In this document: positions 1 to 8,097 of the stretch, one piece after another
Numbering within the stretch: the stretch's first letter is position 1
How the letters are laid out: the number at the start of each line of letters is the position of its first letter
Source of the DNA: Brevibacillus borstelensis
GTDB taxonomy: Bacteria; Bacillota; Bacilli; Brevibacillales; Brevibacillaceae
Reading direction: 5' to 3'
Length of the DNA stretch: 53,453 nucleotides
Assembly (NCBI RefSeq): GCF_003710865.1
Contig: NZ_RHHO01000029.1
Location: 1-53,453, forward strand
Position numbers and translations under genes: made by a program
The notes under the pieces: model-generated
What the model was told of the DNA's origin: nothing
The model's database searches: none
Seen by the model: only the letters and a program-made list of their open reading frames with translations

Positions 1-2
1 AT

Positions 3-1121
3 GCTGCGAAAGTTGAGTTAATTAATAATCTAATTAGTGGACATCCTTTTGTTGCAAATAAAATCTGGATAAAGAAAGGGATTTTTCAAAGCGGATATTC
101 TAATTGCTATGTGGATTGTGCATTACATAAAGCAGCATATGGGAATTCGGTTAAGAATAATAGCAAAAAAGCAATAGCAGCTGCTATTGGCGAACATCTT
201 GAAAGATTAGCTCTTTTTAACCCATTAATTAAAAATAATCAAGGAATAAAATATTATGTGGAAGCTTTTAATTTAGTGACAGGGGAGACAATTAACATAC
301 CACTTGAGGATGTCATTTTAGAGTATGGATTGCCTATCTTTAATGATAGAGATATGAGTAACGCGTTTAGTGATACTTGTGGAGTAGCATCACACACTTC
401 AAGCGATTTTGCACTTGAAGCAGCTTTTCTTGAATTTATTGAAAGACAATCACTGATCCATACATGGTTAACCAAAAAAGCAGGGAAATTAATTCCGCTA
501 AATTTGTTAAACAATATTGATCTTAAAAAGATAATAAATATGAGTAGAACATACAAGGGTATCCAAGAATTTTATCTGGTTGACATTTCGATAACAGACG
601 AAATTAAGGTGGTACTAGCTTTAGGTTTTGGAAAAGAAAGTTTCAGTATTGGCGCAGGAGCACATTGGAACATTATGAATGCAATTGAAAGAGCTATGAA
701 TGAGTATTTCCAATTTATGACTGGCTTTTGGGGGAATAACGATGAGAGTGAAAGCAGCGATGGTGATTTATATTATGAATATTGTAACACTTTAAGCCCA
801 GAGGCTTTTAAACAAGAGTACAAATTTGTCATCGATACAAAAACGCAATATAATCCATATCAATTCCACAAAAATACTAGTCAAGAACGAATAAATTTAA
901 GTAACAAAATCCGAAAAGTGGTAGAAGATCTTGATATTTCAGTTTATGCAACATTTATACCTGAAAGAATGGATTTTAATACAAAAATAGTAAAAGTTTT
1001 TTCAAGTGATTGTTATCCACATATGAATACAGCATTACTCAATCCAATGGATTATAAATTCTCTAGTAAATTTAATCAATCAATTTTTAAAAACTTGTAT
1101 AGGTTAATTCCGTTCCCCTAA
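3..1121 (+). CDS. YcaO-domain protein, 5' end cut off by the window edge
   Basis: The frame is open from the first bases of the window, so the true start lies upstream; an internal GTG at 111 is not convincing as a start. About 372 residues are visible. The stretch reading AAAIGEHLERLAL, followed further on by SDTCGVASH and ALEAAFLEFIERQS, fits the ATP-binding glutamate/arginine motifs of YcaO proteins (E-x-x-E-R types). YcaO enzymes use ATP to activate peptide backbone amides, typically making azolines or thioamides in RiPP precursors. No partner cyclodehydratase, precursor or leader-binding protein is visible because the locus is cut. An ABC permease and ATPase follow on the same strand about 215 bases later, which is usual for peptide export or immunity. 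The gene is much more AT-rich than the window after 3.1 kb, suggesting horizontal transfer. Family call is fairly secure; the product is unknown. Confidence 0.72.
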   Translation, partial: AAKVELINNLISGHPFVANKIWIKKGIFQSGYSNCYVDCALHKAAYGNSVKNNSKKAIAAAIGEHLERLALFNPLIKNNQGIKYYVEAFNLVTGETINIPLEDVILEYGLPIFNDRDMSNAFSDTCGVASHTSSDFALEAAFLEFIERQSLIHTWLTKKAGKLIPLNLLNNIDLKKIINMSRTYKGIQEFYLVDISITDEIKVVLALGFGKESFSIGAGAHWNIMNAIERAMNEYFQFMTGFWGNNDESESSDGDLYYEYCNTLSPEAFKQEYKFVIDTKTQYNPYQFHKNTSQERINLSNKIRKVVEDLDISVYATFIPERMDFNTKIVKVFSSDCYPHMNTALLNPMDYKFSSKFNQSIFKNLYRLIPFP

Positions 1122-1336
1122 GCTTTATAGGATTTTGAGGAATTGGAAAAAATTTATATTCCGCCAGCAAACGACCATATTCCTTCTTTTTGATAATAGA
1201 AAGCCTTGACTTTGGCACTTAATGATCTTTTTCAAAGAGAATCCCTTTTGAATAAGCCCATTTCCTTATCCTCTCAGATGTATCTATATTTAATCCACAT
1301 AAAAAATTTTCTCAATTAAAGAAAGGGAAGTAATAA

Positions 1337-2095
1337 ATGCTAAAAAAATCATATGAGTTTTTTATAGTATTTTTAAAATCAATGATCGATGAAAAGATTG
1401 CATTAGCTTGGTCAATTATTTTGCCACTTTTATTGTTTTTTACCATAAATTATAGTTGGTTCCACACTAAGCCTGACGTATCAAAAGCTGTATTTTACTT
1501 TGCTAGTTTTTGGGCATTCACAATAGTATTGATACTTTTTAATGGAGTTGGATTAACTTTAACCAATTTTAGAGAACTAGGTATTTTGAAAAGTTTTGTA
1601 TTTCTTTGTGGTTCAAAAACACCTGTTATTTTTGGATTAGTTTTTAGTCAAATTATTTTTGGTATATTTTGCCTAGCTCTATTTACTGTTACTATCTCTC
1701 TCGTCTTTACCTATCCTATCTTGATTTTGTTCCTGACTGCAGCATGCACATATTTAGTAGTTTTAATTCCTTTATTTATGTTATCCTTATCTGTTGCCAG
1801 CTTATCCGTACGAGCGTCATCCGCTTATACACTTGTTAATATATTGATTTTTCCTGCAACGTATTTAGCAGTGTATCGTGGTGAATCTTCAAATTTTTTT
1901 ATAAATACACTATATAATTTAAACCCAGTTGAATATGTTTTTAATTTTTCAGTATTTATTTATTCAATTTTGACTAATAATCTGCATTCCATCAGTAACC
2001 AATTATATTTACTTTTCATATCACTGGTCTATATTGCGATTGGAACTATAGCATGGTCGAGAATTAAGATTACGTCAACTATAAGAAGAACATAA
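1337..2095 (+). CDS. ABC-2 type transporter permease
   Basis: A 252-residue very hydrophobic protein with about six membrane spans, beginning after a short cytoplasmic N-terminus (MLKKSYEFF). Spans fall roughly at residues 20-40, 50-75, 95-125, 130-155, 165-185 and 220-245. The layout (long stretch without ATPase motifs, re-entrant-like helix before span 5, and an NPVEYVF motif late in the protein) is that of ABC-2 permeases. The start has a good GAAAGGGAAG ribosome site eight or so bases upstream. The ATP-binding subunit follows at 2145, so the two should form one exporter. Together with the upstream YcaO gene this is most simply an exporter or self-immunity pump for a modified peptide. Substrate is inferred only from context. 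AT-rich like its neighbours. Confidence 0.78.
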   Translation: MLKKSYEFFIVFLKSMIDEKIALAWSIILPLLLFFTINYSWFHTKPDVSKAVFYFASFWAFTIVLILFNGVGLTLTNFRELGILKSFVFLCGSKTPVIFGLVFSQIIFGIFCLALFTVTISLVFTYPILILFLTAACTYLVVLIPLFMLSLSVASLSVRASSAYTLVNILIFPATYLAVYRGESSNFFINTLYNLNPVEYVFNFSVFIYSILTNNLHSISNQLYLLFISLVYIAIGTIAWSRIKITSTIRRT

Positions 2096-2144
2096 ATAAT
2101 CCATTACTCAACATAATCGCCGAGAAAAGAGTGGGTGAATAATT

Positions 2145-2858
2145 ATGATCGAATTAAAAAATATTTCATTCTCATATCCAAAGAATGCCAAAAAGGCAAT
2201 CAGTAATCTAGAAATGATTATAGAAGAGAATAAAGTCAATGTAGTAATTGGACTAAATGGGGCAGGGAAAACGACCCTTTTTGATATATTAACAGGAGTT
2301 TTAACAATCCAGGAAGGCAGCATCATAAACATTCCAAATCAAAGGGATATTGTTTATCAAACTCAAAGCTTATATTTTTCACCGATACTAAAAGGAAAGG
2401 ATATTACTAGACTTATTCTTAATATATCAGACAAAAATTTTAATAATAATTTTGAGACTTGTTTATCGCTTGCGGATGATAGAGAAAAGGAATTACTAGG
2501 TGAACTTTGGAATCGGAAGTTTGGTCAGATGTCTGTCGGGGAAAGAAGATGGTTGCTCGTAACATTATTCGCAGAAATAGATAAAAGCTTCTATATATTT
2601 GACGAACCTACAAGTGGAGTTGATCCTACGGCTAGGCTAAAAATATACAATAAAATCGAAGAAATAGCAAAAAAAGATAGGCATACGGTGTTAATTTCAA
2701 CTCATCAATTACAGGAGCTAGAATTTATTGAATGTAAAATTTTTGTATTACATTTAGGTAATATTAAGTTTGCTGGTACTTACCAAGATTTACTTACAAA
2801 ATACAATACATCCAATCCTGATAGGGCATTTCAGTACTGCATTGAAAGTAATACGTAA
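2145..2858 (+). CDS. ABC transporter ATP-binding protein
   Basis: A 237-residue nucleotide-binding subunit. Walker A is GLNGAGKTT (about residues 34-42), the signature region is MSVGERRWL (a variant of LSGGQ), Walker B is FYIFDEPTSGVDP, and the switch histidine is in STHQ. Length and order of motifs match single-domain ABC-2 ATPases. It lies 49 bases downstream of the permease gene on the same strand, with a GGGTG ribosome site, so it should be the energising subunit of that exporter. The signature departs from the consensus (SVGER instead of SGGQQ), which is common in bacteriocin-immunity type ATPases. It is the last gene of the AT-rich island; two hairpins follow before the convergent lipoprotein gene. 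Confidence 0.85.
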   Translation: MIELKNISFSYPKNAKKAISNLEMIIEENKVNVVIGLNGAGKTTLFDILTGVLTIQEGSIINIPNQRDIVYQTQSLYFSPILKGKDITRLILNISDKNFNNNFETCLSLADDREKELLGELWNRKFGQMSVGERRWLLVTLFAEIDKSFYIFDEPTSGVDPTARLKIYNKIEEIAKKDRHTVLISTHQLQELEFIECKIFVLHLGNIKFAGTYQDLLTKYNTSNPDRAFQYCIESNT

Positions 2859-2947
2859 CCTAAGAACTTTCTCATTATGCAACATTAAATTCTATTAATT
2901 TCTGTGTGGTAAAACACGGAGCAATGAAATATCCGTTTATGAAAAAA

Positions 2948-2979
2948 CTGAGGGGTATTTTTTATAAAGAACCCTTCAG
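2948..2979 (+). terminator. Candidate terminator hairpin after the ABC genes
   Basis: Inverted repeat CTGAGGGGT (2948-2956) and ACCCTTCAG (2971-2979) with one G-T pair and an AT-rich 14-base loop. It is followed by a short TATTT rather than a long T run, so it is a weak terminator candidate. Confidence 0.35.
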
Positions 2980-3053
2980 TATTTAAGCCTCGATTCCACC
3001 AAAAGCTATTTTCCTCCGTATTTCGGCAAACAAATTATACTGGCCGTGTTTTC

Positions 3054-3105
3054 AAAATTGAGTAGGAGAGGTTAATTACCCCCCTCCTACTCAATTTTGG
3101 TTTTT
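3054..3105. terminator. Bidirectional terminator between convergent genes
   Basis: A perfect 15-bp inverted repeat, AAAATTGAGTAGGAG (3054-3068) and its complement (3084-3098). GGTTTTT follows on the plus strand and there is a TTTT run within the arm on the minus strand. It sits between the plus-strand ABC genes and the minus-strand lipoprotein gene ending at 3112, so it can end transcripts from both sides. Confidence 0.75.
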
Positions 3106-3111
3106 GCAAAC

Positions 3112-4665
3112 TCAGCTTCCCCGCAGGGCCAGTGCATCCTTGACCAGGCGGACAAATTCCAACTGCTGCTCGCCCGTTGCCGTTTTTTCCGCCAAATCGG
3201 CTACCTTCTTCAGCGAGTTACCTTCTGCCCATTCGCTGCCTCGCAACATTTCCGCGAATTCCGCTACAGAGGCGAGGAATTGGACTTCTCTTTGCAGCGT
3301 TTTTCCAATTGCCATCGGCTCGGCCACTTCTTTTGCCTGCGATGTCTTCTCGTCTTTATACCTTACCCGGACTGTGCCCAGCTTTTCGGCTTCCGGGCGC
3401 TTTCGCTTGATCTCGTAAAGGGCTGTCACGGTATGGCCGGCTCCGATTTCCCCGCCGTCGACGCGGTCATTGCGGAAATCCTCATCCGCCACATCCCGGT
3501 TTTCATAGCCGAGCAGCCGATACGTTTCTACAGCCTTTGGATCGAATTCGACTTGAATCTTTGCGTCGTGGGCGATGGTCTGGAGCGTCCCGGTCAAAGC
3601 TTCGGTGAAGACGCGGCGCGCCTCGGAAAACGTGTCGATGTACGAATACGTTCCGTCCCCCTTGTCGGCCAGCTGCTCCATCAGCACATCGTTGTAGTTG
3701 CCCATGCCAAAGCCGAGCGTGCTGAGCGTAATGCCCTCGCCAGCGTATCGTTCAATCGTGGAGAGAATGCCTTCCGCGGTGGTTTCCCCCACATTGGCGA
3801 CACCGTCCGAGCAGAGAATGACCCGGTTGATCGCATCAGGAGAAAAGGCTTGTGCAGCCATTTCGTAGCCGAGGCGCAGCCCTTCTTCGGCATTGGTAGA
3901 GCCTTCGGGCAAGAGGTAGTCGAGCGACTCGATAATTGCCGCCTTGTTCTGGGCAGATGTCGGATCGAGCAGCTTTCTGCCTTTGGAGCCGTAGACGACG
4001 ATGCCTACCTTGTCTTTTTCCTCCAGTTGGTCAACCAGGACGCGGAGGCTTTTTTTGACCAGCTCCAGACGGTTTTCCTGGTTCATGGACCCGGAAATGT
4101 CGATCACGAAGACGAGGTTGGCCGGCTTCCGGTTTGTAACGGCGATTTCCTTGCCTTTTATCCCGATGCGGAGCAGGTCGTAGCCCGGACGAAAAGGCGA
4201 GGGGCCTCCGTCTGTATGGATCGCGAATGCATCCTTGGCGGGCGGCTCGTAGGAGAGAGGAAAGTAATTGATAAACTCTTCCACGCGGACAGCATCCGCA
4301 GGAGGCAATGAGCCTCGCGTGATGTAATTGCGCATGACCGAGTAAGAACCTGTATCTACATCGGCGGCAAAGGTGGACAAATGATATTCAGCCGCATCGA
4401 CAGCAGGGTTGGTGCCGTAGTTCTTGAAATGCATGCCGTTGTAAGACCCTGCCGGCGCCGGGGCTGACCTTTTGGCAACAGTCCTGTCCATAGCACTGCT
4501 AGGCGCCGCGTACTGCGCTTGATTTTGTACGGCATGCTCTGCCTTGCTCTCGACACTGCGGCCAGCCTTCTCGCTTGGAGCAACTGCCTGTTTTTCCCCT
4601 GAGCTGCACCCTGCTGCCGTTAGGGTGACCAATGCCAAAGCGCTTGCCACTATCTGTTTTTTCAT
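3112..4665 (-). CDS. VWA-domain lipoprotein (YfbK-like)
   Basis: A 517-residue protein with a lipoprotein signal: MKKQ, a hydrophobic stretch and the lipobox LTAAGC, with Cys20 as the lipidated residue, so it should be anchored on the outer face of the membrane. Residues 21-75 are a low-complexity linker. The segment around 85-180 resembles the N-terminal region of YfbK-type proteins (YFPLSYEPP). A von Willebrand factor A domain starts near 184 with an intact MIDAS motif D189-I-S191-G-S193, implying divalent-metal-dependent ligand binding. The last 150 residues (TVTALYEIK and onward) match the DUF3520-like tail of the same family. Role is unknown. It is divergent from the AAA+/DUF2201 pair that starts at 4861; AAA+ and VWA proteins often work together, but here the VWA lipoprotein is extracellular, so a direct partnership is only a guess. 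Confidence 0.85.
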   Translation of the reverse strand: MKKQIVASALALVTLTAAGCSSGEKQAVAPSEKAGRSVESKAEHAVQNQAQYAAPSSAMDRTVAKRSAPAPAGSYNGMHFKNYGTNPAVDAAEYHLSTFAADVDTGSYSVMRNYITRGSLPPADAVRVEEFINYFPLSYEPPAKDAFAIHTDGGPSPFRPGYDLLRIGIKGKEIAVTNRKPANLVFVIDISGSMNQENRLELVKKSLRVLVDQLEEKDKVGIVVYGSKGRKLLDPTSAQNKAAIIESLDYLLPEGSTNAEEGLRLGYEMAAQAFSPDAINRVILCSDGVANVGETTAEGILSTIERYAGEGITLSTLGFGMGNYNDVLMEQLADKGDGTYSYIDTFSEARRVFTEALTGTLQTIAHDAKIQVEFDPKAVETYRLLGYENRDVADEDFRNDRVDGGEIGAGHTVTALYEIKRKRPEAEKLGTVRVRYKDEKTSQAKEVAEPMAIGKTLQREVQFLASVAEFAEMLRGSEWAEGNSLKKVADLAEKTATGEQQLEFVRLVKDALALRGS

Positions 4666-4734
4666 CTCTGTATACCCCCTTTTCTGATTCGACGTGGAAA
4701 AAAAAGGAATGTTACAACGGTCTGAAGATTTTGG

Positions 4735-4764
4735 TTGCTTCGCCTTCCTGATCTGGATTAGAAT
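4735..4764 (+). promoter_or_regulatory. Candidate sigma-A promoter for the AAA+/DUF2201 operon
   Basis: TTGCTT (4735-4740), an 18-base spacer and TAGAAT (4759-4764), about 97 bases ahead of the ATG at 4861. It fits the sigma-A consensus moderately well and lies in the divergent intergenic region. Confidence 0.4.
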
Positions 4765-4860
4765 GGGAAATATTTAGTGGCGTGACGGGTGCCCATAGTC
4801 AAAAAGGCAGAAAAGCGAGGATGATACTTAAAAAACTGATGAGAAAAGAAAGGAACAAGA

Positions 4861-5925
4861 ATGAATCTGGGAATTCACGTAACACAAACAAAACTGTTGG
4901 ATGTTTTGCTGCATGTCGCGGTTGCGCGGCCTGTTTTTATCTGGGGAGCGCCGGGAATTGGAAAATCGTCGCTGGTGCAATCCTTTGCCCGGCAGGTCGG
5001 ACTTCCATGCGTGTCCTTGCTCGGCAGCCAGCTCGCCCCGGAGGATATTATCGGGGTTCCGCAAATCGTAGAGGGCAAGAGCCGTTTTTGCCCTCCCGGG
5101 ATGATCGCGCGGGAAGAGCCGTACTGCCTGTTTTTGGACGAATTGAACGCCTGCTCGCAGGAGGTCCAAAAATCCTTCTACAGTCTGATCCATGAACGGA
5201 GAGTCGGCGATTATCATCTCCCGGAGGGCTCAATCGTCATCGGAGCGGGAAACCGGGCCCAGGACAGCGCTATTGTCAAGCCGATGTCCTCCGCCCTGAT
5301 CAATCGCATGTTTCATGTCCAGCTCAATGTGTCGTACCAGGAGTGGATAAGCTGGGCGTATGAGAACGGCATTCATCCGTATGTACTGCAATTTTTGGAG
5401 GTGCGCCCCGACTACCTCTGGTCGCAGCCGCCGAAAACGGAGGAGCCTTTTTCCACACCGCGCTCCTGGCATATGCTCTCGGACATTTTGTACGAATACG
5501 GCGAAGCGATCGATAATGAAACGGTCGGAATTTTGGCGCGGGGCTGCTTGACGCCCCAGCATGCGGCGCAGTTTCAGGCTTTCCATAAAAACATCCAGGG
5601 AAAGTATCAGTTGAACCGGATACTGGAAGGAGAGGCTACATTCCCGAGTGCCCCGGAGGATCGGGATATTCTCTATTTCCTCGCCGACTCGTTCCGGGCG
5701 CAGATCAGAAAAGAGCTGCCTGCCGACAAGTCGCAGGTAACGGACCAGCACAAGCGTTTTGCCCACCGGGCCAAGGCGCTGCTCAAGGAGCTGAGCATGA
5801 TTTCGCTGGAGATGGCGCAGATGGTCGTGGCCAAGCACGAAGAGGGAAATGCGCTTCCGTCGTGGTTTGTGGTGGAAGTGGTTCGCGATTTGCCCCGGTT
5901 GGCTGCGGAAAGAAGGGACGGCTGA
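4861..5925 (+). CDS. AAA+ ATPase, MoxR/dynein-related type
   Basis: A 354-residue ATPase. Walker A is GAPGIGKSS (residues 29-37, Lys35), Walker B is CLFLDELNA (Asp93-Glu94), and a sensor region reads VIGAGN with an arginine finger candidate in SSALINRMF. It resembles MoxR-like AAA_5 ATPases, which act as chaperones that remodel or load cofactors into VWA-domain partners. The start ATG has AAAGAAAGGAACAAG upstream. The next gene, a DUF2201 metallopeptidase/VWA protein, begins one base after this stop codon, so the two are almost certainly translated together and form an AAA+/VWA pair in the cytoplasm. The client is unknown. Identification of the ATPase is solid; subfamily is less so. Confidence 0.85.
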   Translation: MNLGIHVTQTKLLDVLLHVAVARPVFIWGAPGIGKSSLVQSFARQVGLPCVSLLGSQLAPEDIIGVPQIVEGKSRFCPPGMIAREEPYCLFLDELNACSQEVQKSFYSLIHERRVGDYHLPEGSIVIGAGNRAQDSAIVKPMSSALINRMFHVQLNVSYQEWISWAYENGIHPYVLQFLEVRPDYLWSQPPKTEEPFSTPRSWHMLSDILYEYGEAIDNETVGILARGCLTPQHAAQFQAFHKNIQGKYQLNRILEGEATFPSAPEDRDILYFLADSFRAQIRKELPADKSQVTDQHKRFAHRAKALLKELSMISLEMAQMVVAKHEEGNALPSWFVVEVVRDLPRLAAERRDG

Positions 5926-5926
5926 G

Positions 5927-7735
5927 ATGGCGAAACGAAGCAAGACGGAGCTGGACCCCGCCCTTGCCGCTTATCTGGAAGCGGTCAGCTATCTCGAGCG
6001 TCATCCGATGTTTTCCCCGCTCATGGGCCGTGTCTCGCTGGTGAGGGACAAACGGAGCAAGTGCCCGGAAAACGGGTGGGCAGTCGTGGGCAAAAACGGA
6101 GTGATCCACGTCCACCCTACGAGAAGACTGGACGTTCAGGAGTGGGTCTACGTGCTGGCTCATAATCTGCTGCACCTAGGGTTTGGCCATTTTGTCGAGA
6201 AAGAAAGGCCGGCTCTGTGGAATATCGCCTGTGATGTCTACATCGCTTCCTTTCTATCCAGCATGAAGCTCGGAAAGCCGCCGATGGCATGGGCGGGCGA
6301 GCTGGAGCACTCCGTCAGGAGCGAGGAGGAGCTGTACAGGCGTTTTTGCGACGAAGGCGTCCCCGAGCGGTTTGCCGGATGGGGAACCGGAGGGGATAGA
6401 CAGCCTGACATGCTTTTGTCCGGCAAGCTGGAGGGGAGCGGCTGCTTTCGCGATGTCAACTGGGAAGCGCTGTTTGGCACAGGCCTGTCCAATGCTGTGC
6501 ATTCGGCCGTCAGCGTGGCGGGAGGATACGTCCAGGCGTTGGATGACCGGACTGCCACGCTGTCCCCGGCCCAGGAGGCAAGGCAGTGGTTTATCAATCA
6601 CTTCCCGCTCCTTGCTTCGCTGGCAAGCCATTTTACGATGATCGAAGATGCGCAGCTGTGTCAGCGGCTGCAAATATCCGTCGCCGCCATTGATGTGGTC
6701 GCAGGTGAAATCTACATGAATCCGGCGGCGGGGCTCGACCGGGAAGAGGCGATTTTTGTCATGGGCCACGAGCTTCTCCACGCGGGACTGCGGCACCATG
6801 AGCGCTGCATGGGGCGTGACCCGTACTACTGGAATGTCAGCTGCGACTACGTGATCAACCAATGGCTGGTCGAAATGAACGTGGGGCAACTGCCGCAGGT
6901 CGGCGTTTTGCTGGACCCGGAGCTACGCGGGATGTCGGCCGAAGCCATTTACGACCGCATCGTCTCCGACCTGCGGACCTACCGCAAGCTGTTTACGCTG
7001 CGTGGGATCGGCATGGGGGATATCCTGGACAAGGGAGACCCCCGCTTTTGGGACGCCAATCACGGGACGACGCTGGATGACTTTTACCGCAGCGCTTTGA
7101 TGCAGGGGCTCGTCTATCATCAGGAAAAGGGACGCGGCCTTCTTCCGGCAGGGCTGGTCGAGGAAATTCGCGCTTTGGGACAGCCGCCGATCCCTTGGGA
7201 TGTTCAACTGGCGCGCTGGTTTGACGAGCACTTTCCCCTTTTGGAAAAGAGCAGGACATACGCGCGTGTCAGCAGACGGCAGATGTCTACGCCGAATATT
7301 CCGCGTCCGGCATGGAGCTGCAGGGAATCCGACCAGGCCGGCCGTACGTTTGGTGTCGTCCTGGATACGTCAGGCTCGATGGACGCCAAGCTGCTGGGCA
7401 AAGCGTTGGGAGCAATCGCCAGCTACAGCCAGTCGCGTGATGTCCCGTTTGCCCGCGTCGTTTTCTGCGATGCCGCCGCCTACGATGCCGGGTATCTCTC
7501 CCCCGACGATATAGCGGAACGGGTCCGGGTAAAGGGCAGGGGCGGGACGGTCCTGCAGCCGGGAATTGATCTTTTGCAAAATGCCCACGACTTTCCCCCG
7601 GACGGCCCTATTCTCGTCATCACCGACGGCGAGTGTGACCGCATCCGTGTCGCACGGAGCCACGCTTTCATTTTGCCAAAAGGCAAAAGCCTTCCGTTTG
7701 TGCCCAGAGGACCCGTGTTTCGCATGGAATCGTGA
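5927..7735 (+). CDS. DUF2201 family putative metallopeptidase with C-terminal VWA-like domain
   Basis: Start chosen at ATG 5927, one base after the upstream stop and behind AGAAGGGA; an in-frame ATG at 5849 lies inside the previous gene. The 602-residue product has two related N-terminal halves. Residues 79-106 read HNLLH, then a GxGH and WNIACDVYI; residues 281-310 read HELLH, then WNVSCDYVI. Only the second copy keeps the HExxH zinc-protease glutamate (His281, Glu282, His285). A VWA-like domain follows with D480-T-S482-G-S484 and ends in LVITDGECD. The layout is that of DUF2201 proteins found next to MoxR-type ATPases, as here. Role unknown; likely an ATPase-regulated metal-dependent machine. 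The stop is followed by a short tandem repeat and a terminator. Confidence 0.85.
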   Translation: MAKRSKTELDPALAAYLEAVSYLERHPMFSPLMGRVSLVRDKRSKCPENGWAVVGKNGVIHVHPTRRLDVQEWVYVLAHNLLHLGFGHFVEKERPALWNIACDVYIASFLSSMKLGKPPMAWAGELEHSVRSEEELYRRFCDEGVPERFAGWGTGGDRQPDMLLSGKLEGSGCFRDVNWEALFGTGLSNAVHSAVSVAGGYVQALDDRTATLSPAQEARQWFINHFPLLASLASHFTMIEDAQLCQRLQISVAAIDVVAGEIYMNPAAGLDREEAIFVMGHELLHAGLRHHERCMGRDPYYWNVSCDYVINQWLVEMNVGQLPQVGVLLDPELRGMSAEAIYDRIVSDLRTYRKLFTLRGIGMGDILDKGDPRFWDANHGTTLDDFYRSALMQGLVYHQEKGRGLLPAGLVEEIRALGQPPIPWDVQLARWFDEHFPLLEKSRTYARVSRRQMSTPNIPRPAWSCRESDQAGRTFGVVLDTSGSMDAKLLGKALGAIASYSQSRDVPFARVVFCDAAAYDAGYLSPDDIAERVRVKGRGGTVLQPGIDLLQNAHDFPPDGPILVITDGECDRIRVARSHAFILPKGKSLPFVPRGPVFRMES

Positions 7736-7759
7736 TACGGAGAAAGCCGCTTTGAGAAA

Positions 7760-7816
7760 GCAGAGTTTCCGGCCTGGAGCAGAGTTTCCGGCCTGGAGCA
7801 GGGTTTCCGGCGCCGA
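7760..7816. repeat. Three tandem 19-bp repeats
   Basis: The unit GCAGAGTTTCCGGCCTGGA occurs exactly at 7760-7778 and 7779-7797, then once more with changes at 7798-7816. It lies between the DUF2201 stop and its terminator. No function is apparent. Confidence 0.8.
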
Positions 7817-7870
7817 GCAGGATCGCCGTCGATGCTGCCGATTGTAAAGCAAGTAATAACCGGAAGAAGA

Positions 7871-7912
7871 AAAAGACCAGTTCGCCTGTGCAGGGCGGTC
7901 TGGTCTTTTCTC
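7871..7912 (+). terminator. Rho-independent terminator
   Basis: AAAAGACCAG (7871-7880) pairs with CTGGTCTTTT (7900-7909), with an inner CGCC/GGCG pair. TTTTC closes the structure, so it should end the AAA+/DUF2201 operon. The rest of the 7736-8097 gap holds the 19-bp repeats, a decayed tRNA-like patch near 7930-7960 and the TetR promoter. Confidence 0.75.
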
Positions 7913-8024
7913 GTGCAATGTTTCGGAGCGGGGAGTTGCAGGGATTTGAACTCGTGCCCCCCTTTGTCAACAACGCGGCCTTTCGCTGAAACAAACTACT
8001 GAATAGAATCTCGCAGTTCGGCTA

Positions 8025-8074
8025 TTGACAGAAACCTGACAATAGGTTTATATTTTGACTGACAAAAAAGTCAA
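8025..8074 (+). promoter_or_regulatory. Promoter and overlapping palindromic operator of the TetR gene
   Basis: A near-perfect sigma-A promoter: TTGACA (8025-8030), 17-base spacer, TTATAT (8048-8053). Directly downstream lies a palindrome, TTGACT (8055-8060) and AGTCAA (8069-8074), covering the expected transcription start. A TetR dimer bound here would block the promoter, so autorepression of tetR and the downstream ABC genes is likely. Confidence 0.7.
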
Positions 8075-8097
8075 TCAAAAAAGGCGGTGAACAAACC

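Noticed and set aside
1122..1336. Reverse-strand codons resembling a short DNA-binding tail (ERIRKWAYSKGI)
   Set aside because: Interrupted by a stop, without start or ribosome site, and too short to assign; probably chance or an old remnant.
3097..4311. 404-codon plus-strand frame opposite the VWA lipoprotein
   Set aside because: It is the complement shadow of a gene with clear signal peptide and VWA motifs; the translation has no recognisable domain and no ribosome site.
7926..7962. A minus-strand stretch resembling a tRNA 3' part (GTTCAAATCCC loop)
   Set aside because: The flanking arms do not pair and no D arm, anticodon stem or acceptor partner could be found upstream; at best it is a tRNA remnant.
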